A DNA stretch of 64,000 bases from Rhizobium sp. NXC24 (GTDB lineage Bacteria > Pseudomonadota > Alphaproteobacteria > Rhizobiales > Rhizobiaceae): contig NZ_CP024311.1 of the NCBI RefSeq assembly GCF_002944315.1, positions 1,278,501 through 1,342,500 on the forward strand, written 5' to 3'. Both the position numbers and the translations under genes were made by a program. Below are positions 17,434-25,868 of the stretch, piece after piece (the stretch's first letter is position 1; each line of letters begins with the position of its first letter). Under the pieces are notes generated by a model that saw only the letters and a list, made by a program, of their open reading frames with translations, was not told where the DNA came from and did no database searches.

Positions 17434-18492
17434 TCAATCGTCCGGCAAGGTGAAGACGGCGCAGGGGTCGGCGATGCCCCGCAAGGAATATTCGCCCAAG
17501 GGGATCAAGTCGGTTTTCGTCTCTGCCGCAACCGCGCCCGAGACGAGTACACTGCGGCCAAGAGGCTTGCACAGGCCTTCGAGCCGGCTCACCAGGTTTA
17601 CCGCCGGGCCTATGGCGGTGAAATCCAGCCGGTCGGCCGCGCCGATATTGCCCCAGAGCATCTCGCCGAAATGCAATGCGGCACCAAAGGGCAGCGGCGG
17701 CAGCCCTTGCGCTTGCCGCACGGCATCGAGATGAGCCATGCCGGCGCGAGCGGCGACGACTGCGCGCAGCGCCGCCTCGCAGGCATCGCCTGGCGTGCCG
17801 GTGACCGGGAAAATTGCCAGCGCGCCGTCGCCGATGAATTTCAGCACCTCGCCTCCGAAGGCGTGCACCGCTCCTGCAACGCGGTCGAACCAGGCGTCGA
17901 GAGAAGCAATCATCGCCGCTGGTTCCGTCGCCTCGGACAAAGCGGTGAAATCGCGCAGATCGGCGCAGAGCAAAGCGGCCCGGATGGTTTCGCCGGTGCC
18001 GCGCTGCAGCGCGCCGGCCTGTACCCGCGCAGCGCTGCGCCGGCCGAGATAGGCCTCGAGCAGCGCTGCCAGCGCCGCCCGCGCGGCGAGGGCGCTCAAG
18101 GGTGCTGCGGCGAAGCGCGCGGCTTGCCGCAGACGGTCAGCCTCGGCAGGATCGAATGGCCGGAGCCCGGCCCAGCCGAGCACCGGACTATCCGCAGCCG
18201 TACCGACCGTATCTTCATGCACGGGGCCAAGCCCGGCCAGCCACTCGTGTCCGGCTTGGCTGGATGGACCTCCTGCGAAGCCCAACGCCTCGATCACGGC
18301 CCCGGTTTCCGCCCGCCATAGCCAGATGCGCCGGGCGATGATCGGATGCGGCACGGCGAGCGTCAGGGCTCCTCCGGCAAGCGGCAGCCCGTCAGCCAAC
18401 AGCCGGCCGCCGAGCTCGGCCAGAAACCGTTCAGGGCCGGGAGAGGCATCGGCCTCATCAACCAGCCAGGCAAGAGGGGTGGGCAGATCCAT
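17434..18492 (-). CDS. adenylate/guanylate cyclase domain protein (class III)
   Basis: A 352-residue protein. The C-terminal half is a class III nucleotide cyclase: the first metal Asp is in LLCADLRDFTAL near residue 190, and the second is in LKFIGDGALAIFP near residue 235. LDFTAIGPAVNLVSRLEGLC near residue 300 is the conserved late strand. The N-terminal 170 residues are Ala/Leu-rich, not membrane-spanning and not recognised; they may be a cytoplasmic sensor. The enzyme should make cAMP from ATP. Rhizobia encode many such cyclases. It lies upstream of rpsF but is not clearly linked to it. Confidence 0.88.
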   Translation of the reverse strand: MDLPTPLAWLVDEADASPGPERFLAELGGRLLADGLPLAGGALTLAVPHPIIARRIWLWRAETGAVIEALGFAGGPSSQAGHEWLAGLGPVHEDTVGTAADSPVLGWAGLRPFDPAEADRLRQAARFAAAPLSALAARAALAALLEAYLGRRSAARVQAGALQRGTGETIRAALLCADLRDFTALSEATEPAAMIASLDAWFDRVAGAVHAFGGEVLKFIGDGALAIFPVTGTPGDACEAALRAVVAARAGMAHLDAVRQAQGLPPLPFGAALHFGEMLWGNIGAADRLDFTAIGPAVNLVSRLEGLCKPLGRSVLVSGAVAAETKTDLIPLGEYSLRGIADPCAVFTLPDD

Positions 18493-18611
18493 CTGTCGAT
18501 CATGCCACGGCAGCCGCAGGCTGTCATCCGCCGTTGCGGTGGTGCTCCTGCGTGTGATGCTGGTCCACGAAACTGCCGCTCGGGACTAGTGAGTTCGGGA
18601 ACGGAAAGCGG

Positions 18612-19058
18612 TCATTTCCTGCCAGCCATGGGGTCCGGACCCGGGTCACGCCCGGCTGCAGCTTCGGCCAGCCGTCCGAGATAGTGAGCCCAGCCTTCAG
18701 CGTGACCGGCGCATTGTTCGGCATTGGGCAGGCCGGTGTGGGTCAGGCGCAGCAGCGTTCCGTCCGGCTGCTCGATCAGGTCGATTTCGACCAGGCTCGA
18801 TCCCGGTGGAACCACCTCGCTGCCATCCCAGCCGAAGCTATAGGCCAGGCGGTGTACTGGTACCACCTCGCGAAAGGAACCGCGAGCGAAGCGAGCGCCG
18901 GTGACGTTGATGAGATAGAGCCCCTCGGGCTGAGGCTCGACCTGTGCCTCCGTTCCCATCCAGCGCAATATCTTCTCCGGATCGGTCAGGAGGGCGAACA
19001 CCGCGGCTGGTGGCGCCGGGATGCGCTTTTCTTGGCGGACGACAAGGGGCTCTGGCAT
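18612..19058 (-). CDS. SRPBCC (AHSA1-like) domain protein
   Basis: A 148-residue START/Bet v1-like protein. KRIPAPPAAVFALLTDPEKI near residue 8 is the typical first strand and helix. The end EGWAHYLGRLAEAA is the closing helix of the AHSA1 (Activator of Hsp90 ATPase 1-like) subgroup. The ATG at 19058 is chosen because AAGGAGA precedes it by 7 nt; the frame extends upstream to 19091. Such proteins bind hydrophobic ligands, but the ligand here is unknown. No ArsR-type regulator, a frequent partner, is adjacent. Confidence 0.85.
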   Translation of the reverse strand: MPEPLVVRQEKRIPAPPAAVFALLTDPEKILRWMGTEAQVEPQPEGLYLINVTGARFARGSFREVVPVHRLAYSFGWDGSEVVPPGSSLVEIDLIEQPDGTLLRLTHTGLPNAEQCAGHAEGWAHYLGRLAEAAAGRDPGPDPMAGRK

Positions 19059-19260
19059 CGGTCTCTCCTTGGGTTGCATGGCCTGCCTCACCGGAGGCGG
19101 AGAATGGACAGGCGCATCCTATCGCGGAACGTCCTTACGCGACAGCATTTTGGGGCAGGCTCGCCCTCAACAAGAGCGTTGTCTTCGATGGTGTTGCCGC
19201 GCTGTGCGCTCGATCTTCAATGTTCGCAACGGGCGGAAAGCGACACTATCCTGGGCAATT

Positions 19261-20112
19261 CTAATAATGATCCGCGGGAAATATCGGCATCGGCGCATCC
19301 TCCATCATTTCGGCGTAAAGCCGTTCGGTCTGCTGATCCGTCGGGAACATGCATTCGAGCCTCAGTTCCTGCGATGCAATGGTCATCGGAGTGCCGACTG
19401 TCGTTATCAGTGAGAAGAAGCCAAGGTTCTTGCCGTCCTTCACAAAGACCAGAGGAATGACGGGTGTGCTGCTGGGCGCGGTGAGTGCTTTCCAGTCGAC
19501 ATCGACATCCGGATAGGCAAGCAGCGCTTTCAGCAGCTCCCGGGTCTTATCGTCGACCACCCGACCGATGGACTCCCGATGGACGCGCGCCAGCAAGCTT
19601 CTCGATGTCTCCGGCCAGTCGCGAATGAAGGGGCGCATCCCGACAGGATCGAACATCAGATGCAGCAGGTTGCGTGGCGATTTGCGCGCCGCCATATCGA
19701 CGAAGCAATTGAAGAAGCGGGGCACGGCGGTATTGGACAGCAGAACGTTCCAATAGCGGTCCATGACAACCGCGGGGAAAGGTTCATGCTGACGCAACAT
19801 CCGCCGCAGAGCATCCGCGACGGGTTGCATTTCCGGTGCGTCCCAGGAATCGTCCGAATAGATCGGCGCGTAGCCTGCGGCGAGCAGCAGCGTGTTGCGT
19901 TCACGGAATGGCACATCGAGTGCCTCGGCAACGGTCAGCAGCCTCTGGCGGCTGGGAACGCTGCGGCCGCTTTCAACGAAGCTGATGTGACGCTGCGAAA
20001 CGCCCGTCTCCATCGAAAGGTCGAGCTGGCTCTTGCCGCGCACCTCCCGCCAGTGGCGCAGCAACGGTCCAAGCTGTTTCGAGACCGATATCGCTGTGTT
20101 GCTGTTCGTCAT
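19261..20112 (-). CDS. XRE family regulator with MmyB-like ligand domain
   Basis: A 283-residue protein. The N-terminal helix-turn-helix (about residues 12-70) reads REVRGKSQLDLSMETGVSQR and HISFVESGRSVPSRQ. The rest, including ERNTLLLAAGYAPIY, matches the MmyB-like ligand-binding domain found in many actinobacterial and proteobacterial regulators, which is thought to bind a fatty-acid-like ligand. It lies 54 bp downstream of an NTF2-like gene on the same strand and is probably co-transcribed with it. Targets are not known. Confidence 0.9.
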   Translation of the reverse strand: MTNSNTAISVSKQLGPLLRHWREVRGKSQLDLSMETGVSQRHISFVESGRSVPSRQRLLTVAEALDVPFRERNTLLLAAGYAPIYSDDSWDAPEMQPVADALRRMLRQHEPFPAVVMDRYWNVLLSNTAVPRFFNCFVDMAARKSPRNLLHLMFDPVGMRPFIRDWPETSRSLLARVHRESIGRVVDDKTRELLKALLAYPDVDVDWKALTAPSSTPVIPLVFVKDGKNLGFFSLITTVGTPMTIASQELRLECMFPTDQQTERLYAEMMEDAPMPIFPADHY

Positions 20113-20166
20113 GGAGGGCCTCTTTGTGGGCTATGCCTGCGGCATCTTATGCCTGGTTCGGCAAGA

Positions 20167-20556
20167 TCAGAATTGCACCGGCCCGACGGAACCGAACCAG
20201 TGGCGCACCTTAGTGTGATCAGCCTCGTCCATGTAGAAGAAGTGCGTCATGACGGGCCTGACGACAGGATGGTTCGGATCGTCCGGGGTCATCGTGACGA
20301 AGCCGCGGAAGACCTTGAGGAACCCGCCGTCCCAATATTCGGTCACATCATGAAGGGCGGTAAATCCGGTGTCGATGAAAGCGCGCAGACTTTCGCGGAT
20401 AATCTCGCGGCCCTTCCATTCGGCAATACCCAAATTGGCGGTGGCGTCTTCTGCGAAGCAGTCGAAGCCGGAGCCGAAGGTCTTGTCGTCAATTTCCCTC
20501 CAGAAGGCCAACAGCCAGTCCGGTGTTTCGCGCTTCGTGAAAATCATCTTATTCAT
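20167..20556 (-). CDS. NTF2/SnoaL-like protein
   Basis: A 129-residue protein with the size and pattern of the nuclear transport factor 2-like fold. It includes WLLAFWREIDDKTFGSGFDC early, a central IIRESLRAFIDTGFTALHDV, and MTHFFYMDEADHTKVRHWFG near the end. Proteins of this fold include isomerases, hydrolases and simple binding proteins, so no reaction can be named. It is transcribed with the XRE-type regulator gene that follows. Upstream, TGACGTA sequences occur in opposite orientations at about 20570 and 20720; their role is unknown. Confidence 0.75.
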   Translation of the reverse strand: MNKMIFTKRETPDWLLAFWREIDDKTFGSGFDCFAEDATANLGIAEWKGREIIRESLRAFIDTGFTALHDVTEYWDGGFLKVFRGFVTMTPDDPNHPVVRPVMTHFFYMDEADHTKVRHWFGSVGPVQF

Positions 20557-20807
20557 AGTATGTCTCCTGACGTATTTGCTTGGGGCACGAAGAGACCGGA
20601 GCTGCCGGAGCGAAGCCGCCGGCGCTTGAGGTATGGTCTCTTAGCGGCACCGGTTCGGTGCCTATCTCTTGTGGAGATGTCCCAAAATTACGCGTGGGTA
20701 TGACGCGCCTCAATTACGTCAGGGGTCATACTTTCGCGGCTTGTTTGGCCGTCATTGTGCCGATTGCCAGGTTGCGCCTTGCCACCGCGGCAAGGCGCTT
20801 CCACTGA

Positions 20808-21851
20808 TCACATCGGCATCGGATACTGCCGGTGTACTTTTTCGATCTCGGCAATCGCCTCTTCGGGCAGCGTCACATAGGCTGAGGCAATGTCGGTTTC
20901 GAGCTGGGCCATCGAGGTCGCGCCGATGATGACGGAGGTCATGAAGGGCTTGGTCAGGCAGTAGGCGAGCGCCAGCTTGGCCGGATCGAGATGATATTTG
21001 GCGGCGATCTCCAGATAGGCCTTGACCGGCGGCTCCTGCAACGGCTGCAGACGGCCGCCGATGTCGGTATTGATCGAGCCGCGCGAACCGGCCGGGCGTG
21101 CGCCGCCGACATATTTGCCGCTGAGAATGCCGCCGGCGAGCGGCGAATAGGCGAGCAGGCCGACATCTTCATGGTGCGACAACTCGGCGAGGTCGAGGTC
21201 GAAGTGGCGGTAAAGCAGATTGTATTCGTTCTGCGTGGTGGCAATGCGCGGCAGGCTCTTCTGCTCTGCGATCGTCAGATATTTCTGGATGCCCCAGGTC
21301 GTCTCGTTGGAGAGGCCGATGGCGCGGATCTTGCCGGCCTTCACCAATTCGCCCATCGTTTCCAGGATATCTGTAATGTTACCGACAACCTTTTCGCGAT
21401 CCTGGGTGAAGGGGTTGTAGCGCCAGTTCTGGCGGAAGTGGAAATGGCCGCGGTTCGGCCAATGCACCTGATAGAGATCGATATAATCGGTTTTCAGCCG
21501 CTTCAGGCTGCTGTCGATGGCCGCGCGGATATTGGCGGCATCGGCGCCCTGGCCGCCGCGCAGATAGTCGCGGCCAGGGCCGGCGACCTTGGTGGCAAGA
21601 ACGATATCCCTGCGCTTGCCGGTCTTTTCGAACCACGTGCCGATATATTCCTCGGTGCGGCCTTGGGTCTCCGCGCCGACCGGCGTCGTCGGATACATCT
21701 CAGCCGTGTCGAAGAAATTGACGCCCTTGTGAAGGGCATAGTCCATCTGCTCGTGCGCCTCTGCCTCGCTGTTCTGTGTGCCCCAGGTCATCGTGCCCAG
21801 GCAAATCTGCGAAACCGAAATATCGGTGCGGCCTAAATTCTTATAGTTCAT
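20808..21851 (-). CDS. aldo/keto reductase (Tas-like)
   Basis: A 347-residue NADPH-dependent aldo-keto reductase. The start MNYKNLGRTDISVSQICLGT is at 21851; the frame extends to 21956, but only this ATG gives the family N-terminus. The catalytic Asp and Tyr lie in NFFDTAEMYP, and the Lys in VLATKVAGPGRDY. Family features DLYQVHWPNR and IGLSNETTWG follow. The pattern is close to E. coli Tas, a reductase of unclear natural substrate. It is divergent from fabD. Confidence 0.92.
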   Translation of the reverse strand: MNYKNLGRTDISVSQICLGTMTWGTQNSEAEAHEQMDYALHKGVNFFDTAEMYPTTPVGAETQGRTEEYIGTWFEKTGKRRDIVLATKVAGPGRDYLRGGQGADAANIRAAIDSSLKRLKTDYIDLYQVHWPNRGHFHFRQNWRYNPFTQDREKVVGNITDILETMGELVKAGKIRAIGLSNETTWGIQKYLTIAEQKSLPRIATTQNEYNLLYRHFDLDLAELSHHEDVGLLAYSPLAGGILSGKYVGGARPAGSRGSINTDIGGRLQPLQEPPVKAYLEIAAKYHLDPAKLALAYCLTKPFMTSVIIGATSMAQLETDIASAYVTLPEEAIAEIEKVHRQYPMPM

Positions 21852-22044
21852 GGGAAAACCTTGATGCTTGCGGAAAAAGTCTGGGGAAAGATCGCGTAAA
21901 TCTAGGTGGGAAATGAGCAAGCGCAAGAAGAAAATAGAAACTCCTCGCAAACGCAAAAGGCAGTGACTGCAGGGGCTGCGCTATTGACTCCACCGCAAAC
22001 AATGTCATTGGGAAGCGAAACGACCCCTAAGGAAGCCCGATATA

Positions 22045-22989
22045 ATGACTGTTGCTTTCACATTTCCCGGCCAGGGTAGCCAGACCGTCGGCATGGGCAA
22101 GGATCTTGCTGATAATTTCGCCGAAGCGCGCGCCGTCTTCGAGGAAGTCGATGAAGCGCTCGGTGAAAAGCTTTCCGACATCATCTTCAACGGCCCGGAT
22201 GATAGGCTGACGCTGACGGCGAATGCGCAGCCGGCGCTGATGGCTGTGTCGATCGCTGTCATGCGCGTTCTGCAGGCGCGCGGCCTCGATCTGAAGAGCA
22301 AGGTTGCTTATGTTGCCGGTCATTCGCTTGGCGAATATTCGGCGCTTTGTGCCGCCGGCACTTTCTCGCTTGCCGATACGGCGCGGCTGCTGCGCATCCG
22401 CGGCAATGCCATGCAGGCTGCGGTTCCGGTCGGCGTCGGCGCCATGGCGGCGATCATCGGCCTGGAACATGCCGATGTCGTCGCGGTTTGCACGGAAGCT
22501 TCGGCCATCGGCGCCTGTCAGATCGCCAATGACAATGGCGGCGGTCAGATCGTTATCTCCGGTGAGAAGGCTCCCGTCGAAAAGGCTGCCGAGCTTGCGG
22601 CTGAAAAGGGCGCCAAGCGCGCCATTCTGCTGCCGGTATCCGCACCCTTCCATTCGTCGTTGATGGCGCCCGCCGCCGAGGCGATGCGCGCCGCTTTGGC
22701 GGAAGTGGCAAAATCCGATCCCGTCGTGCCCGTCGTTGCCAATGTCCGCGCCGCCCCGGTGCAGGACGCCGGCGAGATCGCCGATCTGCTGGTTGCGCAG
22801 GTTACGGGGCAAGTGCGCTGGCGCGAGACGGTGGAATGGTTCGCCGCCAACAATGTGACAACATTGTATGAAATCGGCGCTGGCAAGGTGCTGACGGGTC
22901 TTGCCCGGCGCATCGACAAATCGGTGAACGGCATCGCCGTCAACACGGCGGCCGACATCGACGCAGCTCTCGCAGGCCTGCTTGGCTGA
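22045..22989 (+). CDS. fabD: malonyl CoA-acyl carrier protein transacylase
   Basis: A 314-residue enzyme that moves malonyl from CoA to acyl carrier protein for fatty acid synthesis. It has FTFPGQGSQTVGMGK at the N-terminus, the nucleophile Ser in AGHSLGEYSAL near residue 93, and the catalytic His in VSAPFHSSLM near residue 200. It is the first gene of fabD-fabG-acpP-fabF, with fabG 29 bp later. Length is standard. Confidence 0.98.
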   Translation: MTVAFTFPGQGSQTVGMGKDLADNFAEARAVFEEVDEALGEKLSDIIFNGPDDRLTLTANAQPALMAVSIAVMRVLQARGLDLKSKVAYVAGHSLGEYSALCAAGTFSLADTARLLRIRGNAMQAAVPVGVGAMAAIIGLEHADVVAVCTEASAIGACQIANDNGGGQIVISGEKAPVEKAAELAAEKGAKRAILLPVSAPFHSSLMAPAAEAMRAALAEVAKSDPVVPVVANVRAAPVQDAGEIADLLVAQVTGQVRWRETVEWFAANNVTTLYEIGAGKVLTGLARRIDKSVNGIAVNTAADIDAALAGLLG

Positions 22990-23018
22990 TACATAAATTA
23001 ACGAACGAGGGACACCAC

Positions 23019-23756
23019 ATGCTCGATTTGACCGGCCGCAAGGCCCTTGTAACCGGTTCTTCCGGTGGTATCGGCGAAGAAATCGCAAGGCTGCTGCATA
23101 AGCAGGGCGCTATCGTCGGCCTGCACGGCACGCGCGTCGAGAAGCTCGAGGCACTGGCTGCCGAACTTGGCGACCGCGTCAAGATCTTTCCGGCCAACCT
23201 TTCCGATCGCGACGAGGTAAAGGCGCTCGGCGCCAAGGCTGAAGAAGAACTCGGTGGCGTCGACATCCTCGTCAACAATGCCGGCATCACCAAGGACGGC
23301 CTGTTCGTGCGCATGAGCGACGAGGACTGGGACGCCGTACTGGAAGTGAACCTGACGGCCGTCTTCCGCCTGACGCGCGAGCTGACGCATCCGATGATGC
23401 GCCGCCGCTATGGCCGCATCATCAACATCACCTCCGTAGTCGGCGTCACCGGCAATCCCGGCCAAGCCAACTACTGCGCCTCCAAAGCCGGCATGATCGG
23501 CTTCACCAAGTCGCTGGCACAGGAGATCGCAACGCGCAACGTCACGGTCAACTGCGTCGCTCCCGGTTTCATCGAGAGCGCCATGACCGGCAAGCTGAAC
23601 GACAAGCAGAAAGAGGCGATCATGGGCGCCATTCCCATGAAGCGCATGGGCAGCGGTGCAGAAGTCGCATCCGCCGTCGCCTATCTCGCTTCCTCCGAAG
23701 CCAGCTACGTCACCGGTCAGACGATCCACGTCAACGGTGGCATGGCAATGATCTGA
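23019..23756 (+). CDS. fabG: 3-oxoacyl-ACP reductase
   Basis: A 245-residue SDR that reduces beta-ketoacyl-ACP with NADPH. The cofactor motif TGSSGGIGEE is near residue 11, NNAGITKDGLF near residue 86, and the catalytic Tyr/Lys are in YCASKAGMIGFTKSLAQE near residue 150. The C-terminal GQTIHVNGGMAMI is the classic FabG ending. Its place between fabD and acpP supports the assignment over other SDR roles. Confidence 0.97.
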   Translation: MLDLTGRKALVTGSSGGIGEEIARLLHKQGAIVGLHGTRVEKLEALAAELGDRVKIFPANLSDRDEVKALGAKAEEELGGVDILVNNAGITKDGLFVRMSDEDWDAVLEVNLTAVFRLTRELTHPMMRRRYGRIINITSVVGVTGNPGQANYCASKAGMIGFTKSLAQEIATRNVTVNCVAPGFIESAMTGKLNDKQKEAIMGAIPMKRMGSGAEVASAVAYLASSEASYVTGQTIHVNGGMAMI

Positions 23757-24051
23757 AAAAGGAAAAGTCTGTTGGGGGGAGCTTTCCCCTCCAATAGCAT
23801 GTTGAGCAACCTGGAAGCGGCGATTTTCTGGCTTTGCGACAGACTTAAACCGTGTTAAGCGGGCCATGACTGTGATCAGTCGTCCCGAAAATGCAGATGG
23901 ACCGGGCCGCGTGTACGGCGGCCGGGACCGGATGTGAAGGCCGGGTTGAACGGGTTTGCCAGCGGCGCCATGCAGGTGCTGCAGGCTTGAACAGGGTAGG
24001 GATGTCACACGGCATTCTGATCAGGACATAAATAAGGTCGAGGAAACCGAC
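23757..24051 (+). other. fabG-acpP intergenic region with hairpin
   Basis: 295 bp without a supported gene. TTGGGGGG...CCCCTCCAA at 23772-23794 folds as an 8-bp stem with one G-T pair and 7-nt loop; it lacks a T tract and may be a weak terminator. CTTAAACCGTGTTAAG at 23844-23859 is a 5-bp inverted repeat. The strongly expressed acpP probably has its own promoter here, but I could not fix hexamers. Confidence 0.5.
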
Positions 24052-24288
24052 ATGAGCGATATCGCAGAACGCGTAAAGAAAATTGTTATTGATCATCTTG
24101 GCGTCGACGCCGACAAGGTTGTTGAAAGCGCAAGCTTCATCGACGACCTGGGCGCGGACTCGCTCGACACGGTCGAACTGGTCATGGCCTTCGAAGAAGA
24201 ATTCGGCGTTGAAATTCCTGATGACGCTGCCGACTCGATCCTGACGGTCGGCGATGCGGTAAAGTTCATTGAAAAGGCCCAGGCCTAA
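24052..24288 (+). CDS. acpP: acyl carrier protein
   Basis: A 78-residue acidic ACP, the carrier of growing acyl chains. The phosphopantetheine Ser is in [20 protein letters not shown] near residue 37. The start [20 protein letters not shown] at 24052 follows an AGGAAA-type ribosome site. It lies between fabG and fabF as in most proteobacteria. It is distinct from the rhizobial special ACPs (NodF, AcpXL), which differ in length and sequence. Confidence 0.98.
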   Translation: MSDIAERVKKIVIDHLGVDADKVVESASFIDDLGADSLDTVELVMAFEEEFGVEIPDDAADSILTVGDAVKFIEKAQA

Positions 24289-24402
24289 TCTTTTGCGCTT
24301 TGTCACGGGCGGGCTCTCTGAGTCCGCCCTATTTCGTCCGGCGAGGTCGGACGGATCATATTCATACGCATGGCATGATAAAAAGACGGGGGTCTGCGGG
24401 CG

Positions 24403-25665
24403 ATGAGACGTGTCGTTATCACGGGTACCGGCATGGTATCACCTTTGGGCTGTGGCACTGAGGTGTCCTGGTCGCGTTTGATTGCTGGGCACAACGGCGC
24501 GCGTCTTGTCACGGAATTCGAGGTCGAAGATCTCGCCGCAAAGATCGCTTGCCGCGTTCCGGTCGGTGATGGCAGCGACGGCACTTTCAATGCCGACGAC
24601 TGGATGGAGCCGAAGGAACAGCGAAAGGTCGATCCTTTCATCATCTATGGCATGGCAGCGGCCGATATGGCGCTGAACGATGCCGACTGGCATCCGACCT
24701 CCGATGAAGACCAGATCGCAACAGGCGTCATGATCGGCTCCGGCATCGGCGGCCTGGAGGGCATTGTCGAGGCAGGATATACGCTACGCGACAAGGGTCC
24801 GCGCCGCATCTCGCCCTTCTTCATTCCGGGCCGTCTCATCAATCTCGTTTCCGGCCAGGTCTCGATCCGCCACAAGCTGCGCGGCCCGAACCATGCCGTC
24901 GTCACGGCTTGCTCCACCGGCGCGCATGCGATCGGCGATGCGGCCCGTCTGATCATGCTCGGCGATGCCGACGTCATGGTCGCCGGCGGCGCCGAAGCTC
25001 CGGTTTGCCGCATCTCGCTCGCCGGCTTTGCCGCCTGCAAGGCTCTGTCGACCGATTATAACGACAATCCGCAGAAGGCTTCGCGTCCTTACGATCGTGA
25101 CCGTGACGGCTTCGTCATGGGCGAGGGCGCCGGCATCGTTGTTCTCGAAGAGCTGGAACATGCCAAGGCACGCGGCGCGAAGATTTACGCCGAGGTGGTC
25201 GGCTACGGCCTTTCCGGCGACGCCCATCACATTACTGCCCCGTCCGAGGATGGCGAGGGCGCGTTCCGCTGCATGACGTCGGCCCTCAAGCGCGCCGGCT
25301 TGACGCCGGCTGATGTGGACTACATCAATGCCCATGGCACCTCGACCATGGCTGATACGATCGAGCTCGGCGCTGTCGAGCGGCTGGTCGGCAATGCTGC
25401 TTCCAAGATTTCGATGTCGTCGACCAAGTCGGCGACCGGCCATCTCCTGGGGGCGGCCGGTGCGATCGAGGCGATCTTCTCGACGCTTGCCATTCGCGAC
25501 AATATCGCGCCGCCGACGCTGAACCTCGACAATCCGGAGCGGGAGACGGCCATCGATCTCGTGCCGCATAAGGCCCGTAAGCGGGACATCAATGTCGCGC
25601 TGTCGAACTCCTTCGGATTCGGCGGTACGAACGCATCACTTGTCCTGCGTCGCTATGAGGCATAA
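24403..25665 (+). CDS. fabF: 3-oxoacyl-ACP synthase II
   Basis: A 420-residue condensing enzyme that elongates acyl-ACP with malonyl-ACP. The catalytic Cys is in VVTACSTGAHAIGDA near residue 167. The two catalytic His are in INAHGTSTMADTIEL and SATGHLLGAAGAIEAI. The C-terminal NSFGFGGTNASLVL is typical. It follows acpP by 114 bp and precedes mltG. Confidence 0.98.
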   Translation: MRRVVITGTGMVSPLGCGTEVSWSRLIAGHNGARLVTEFEVEDLAAKIACRVPVGDGSDGTFNADDWMEPKEQRKVDPFIIYGMAAADMALNDADWHPTSDEDQIATGVMIGSGIGGLEGIVEAGYTLRDKGPRRISPFFIPGRLINLVSGQVSIRHKLRGPNHAVVTACSTGAHAIGDAARLIMLGDADVMVAGGAEAPVCRISLAGFAACKALSTDYNDNPQKASRPYDRDRDGFVMGEGAGIVVLEELEHAKARGAKIYAEVVGYGLSGDAHHITAPSEDGEGAFRCMTSALKRAGLTPADVDYINAHGTSTMADTIELGAVERLVGNAASKISMSSTKSATGHLLGAAGAIEAIFSTLAIRDNIAPPTLNLDNPERETAIDLVPHKARKRDINVALSNSFGFGGTNASLVLRRYEA

Positions 25666-25785
25666 TAACAGCGCATAACTCCGGAAAGCTGTAGCGTTTT
25701 TCGGCAAAACTATGCGCGATCCTTGAATGTTGTTGTGTTTTTTTGCGTGTCCCATGGATGCGCCGCAGCAATGTCTAATCGGTCG

Positions 25786-25815
25786 AAAGCGGATCTTCAC
25801 CAGGCTCCGCTTTAT
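25786..25815 (+). terminator. possible terminator after fabF
   Basis: An 8-bp stem, AAAGCGGA (25786-25793) and TCCGCTTT (25806-25813), with a 12-nt loop, about 120 nt past the fabF stop and followed by TTATCTT. The large loop makes it weak. Confidence 0.4.
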
Positions 25816-25868
25816 CTTCTGAACCTGTTTTTTGCCGCATTGCTTGGTCAAAGAGCAGGCAATGACAA

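Noticed and set aside
20580-20807. Possible small gene between the NTF2-like and aldo/keto reductase genes
   Set aside because: No convincing start context, no recognisable sequence, and overlapping frames of similar length occur on the same strand.
23844-23859. CtrA-like site upstream of acpP
   Set aside because: The spacing is TTAA-N6-TTAA, one base short of the CtrA consensus spacing.
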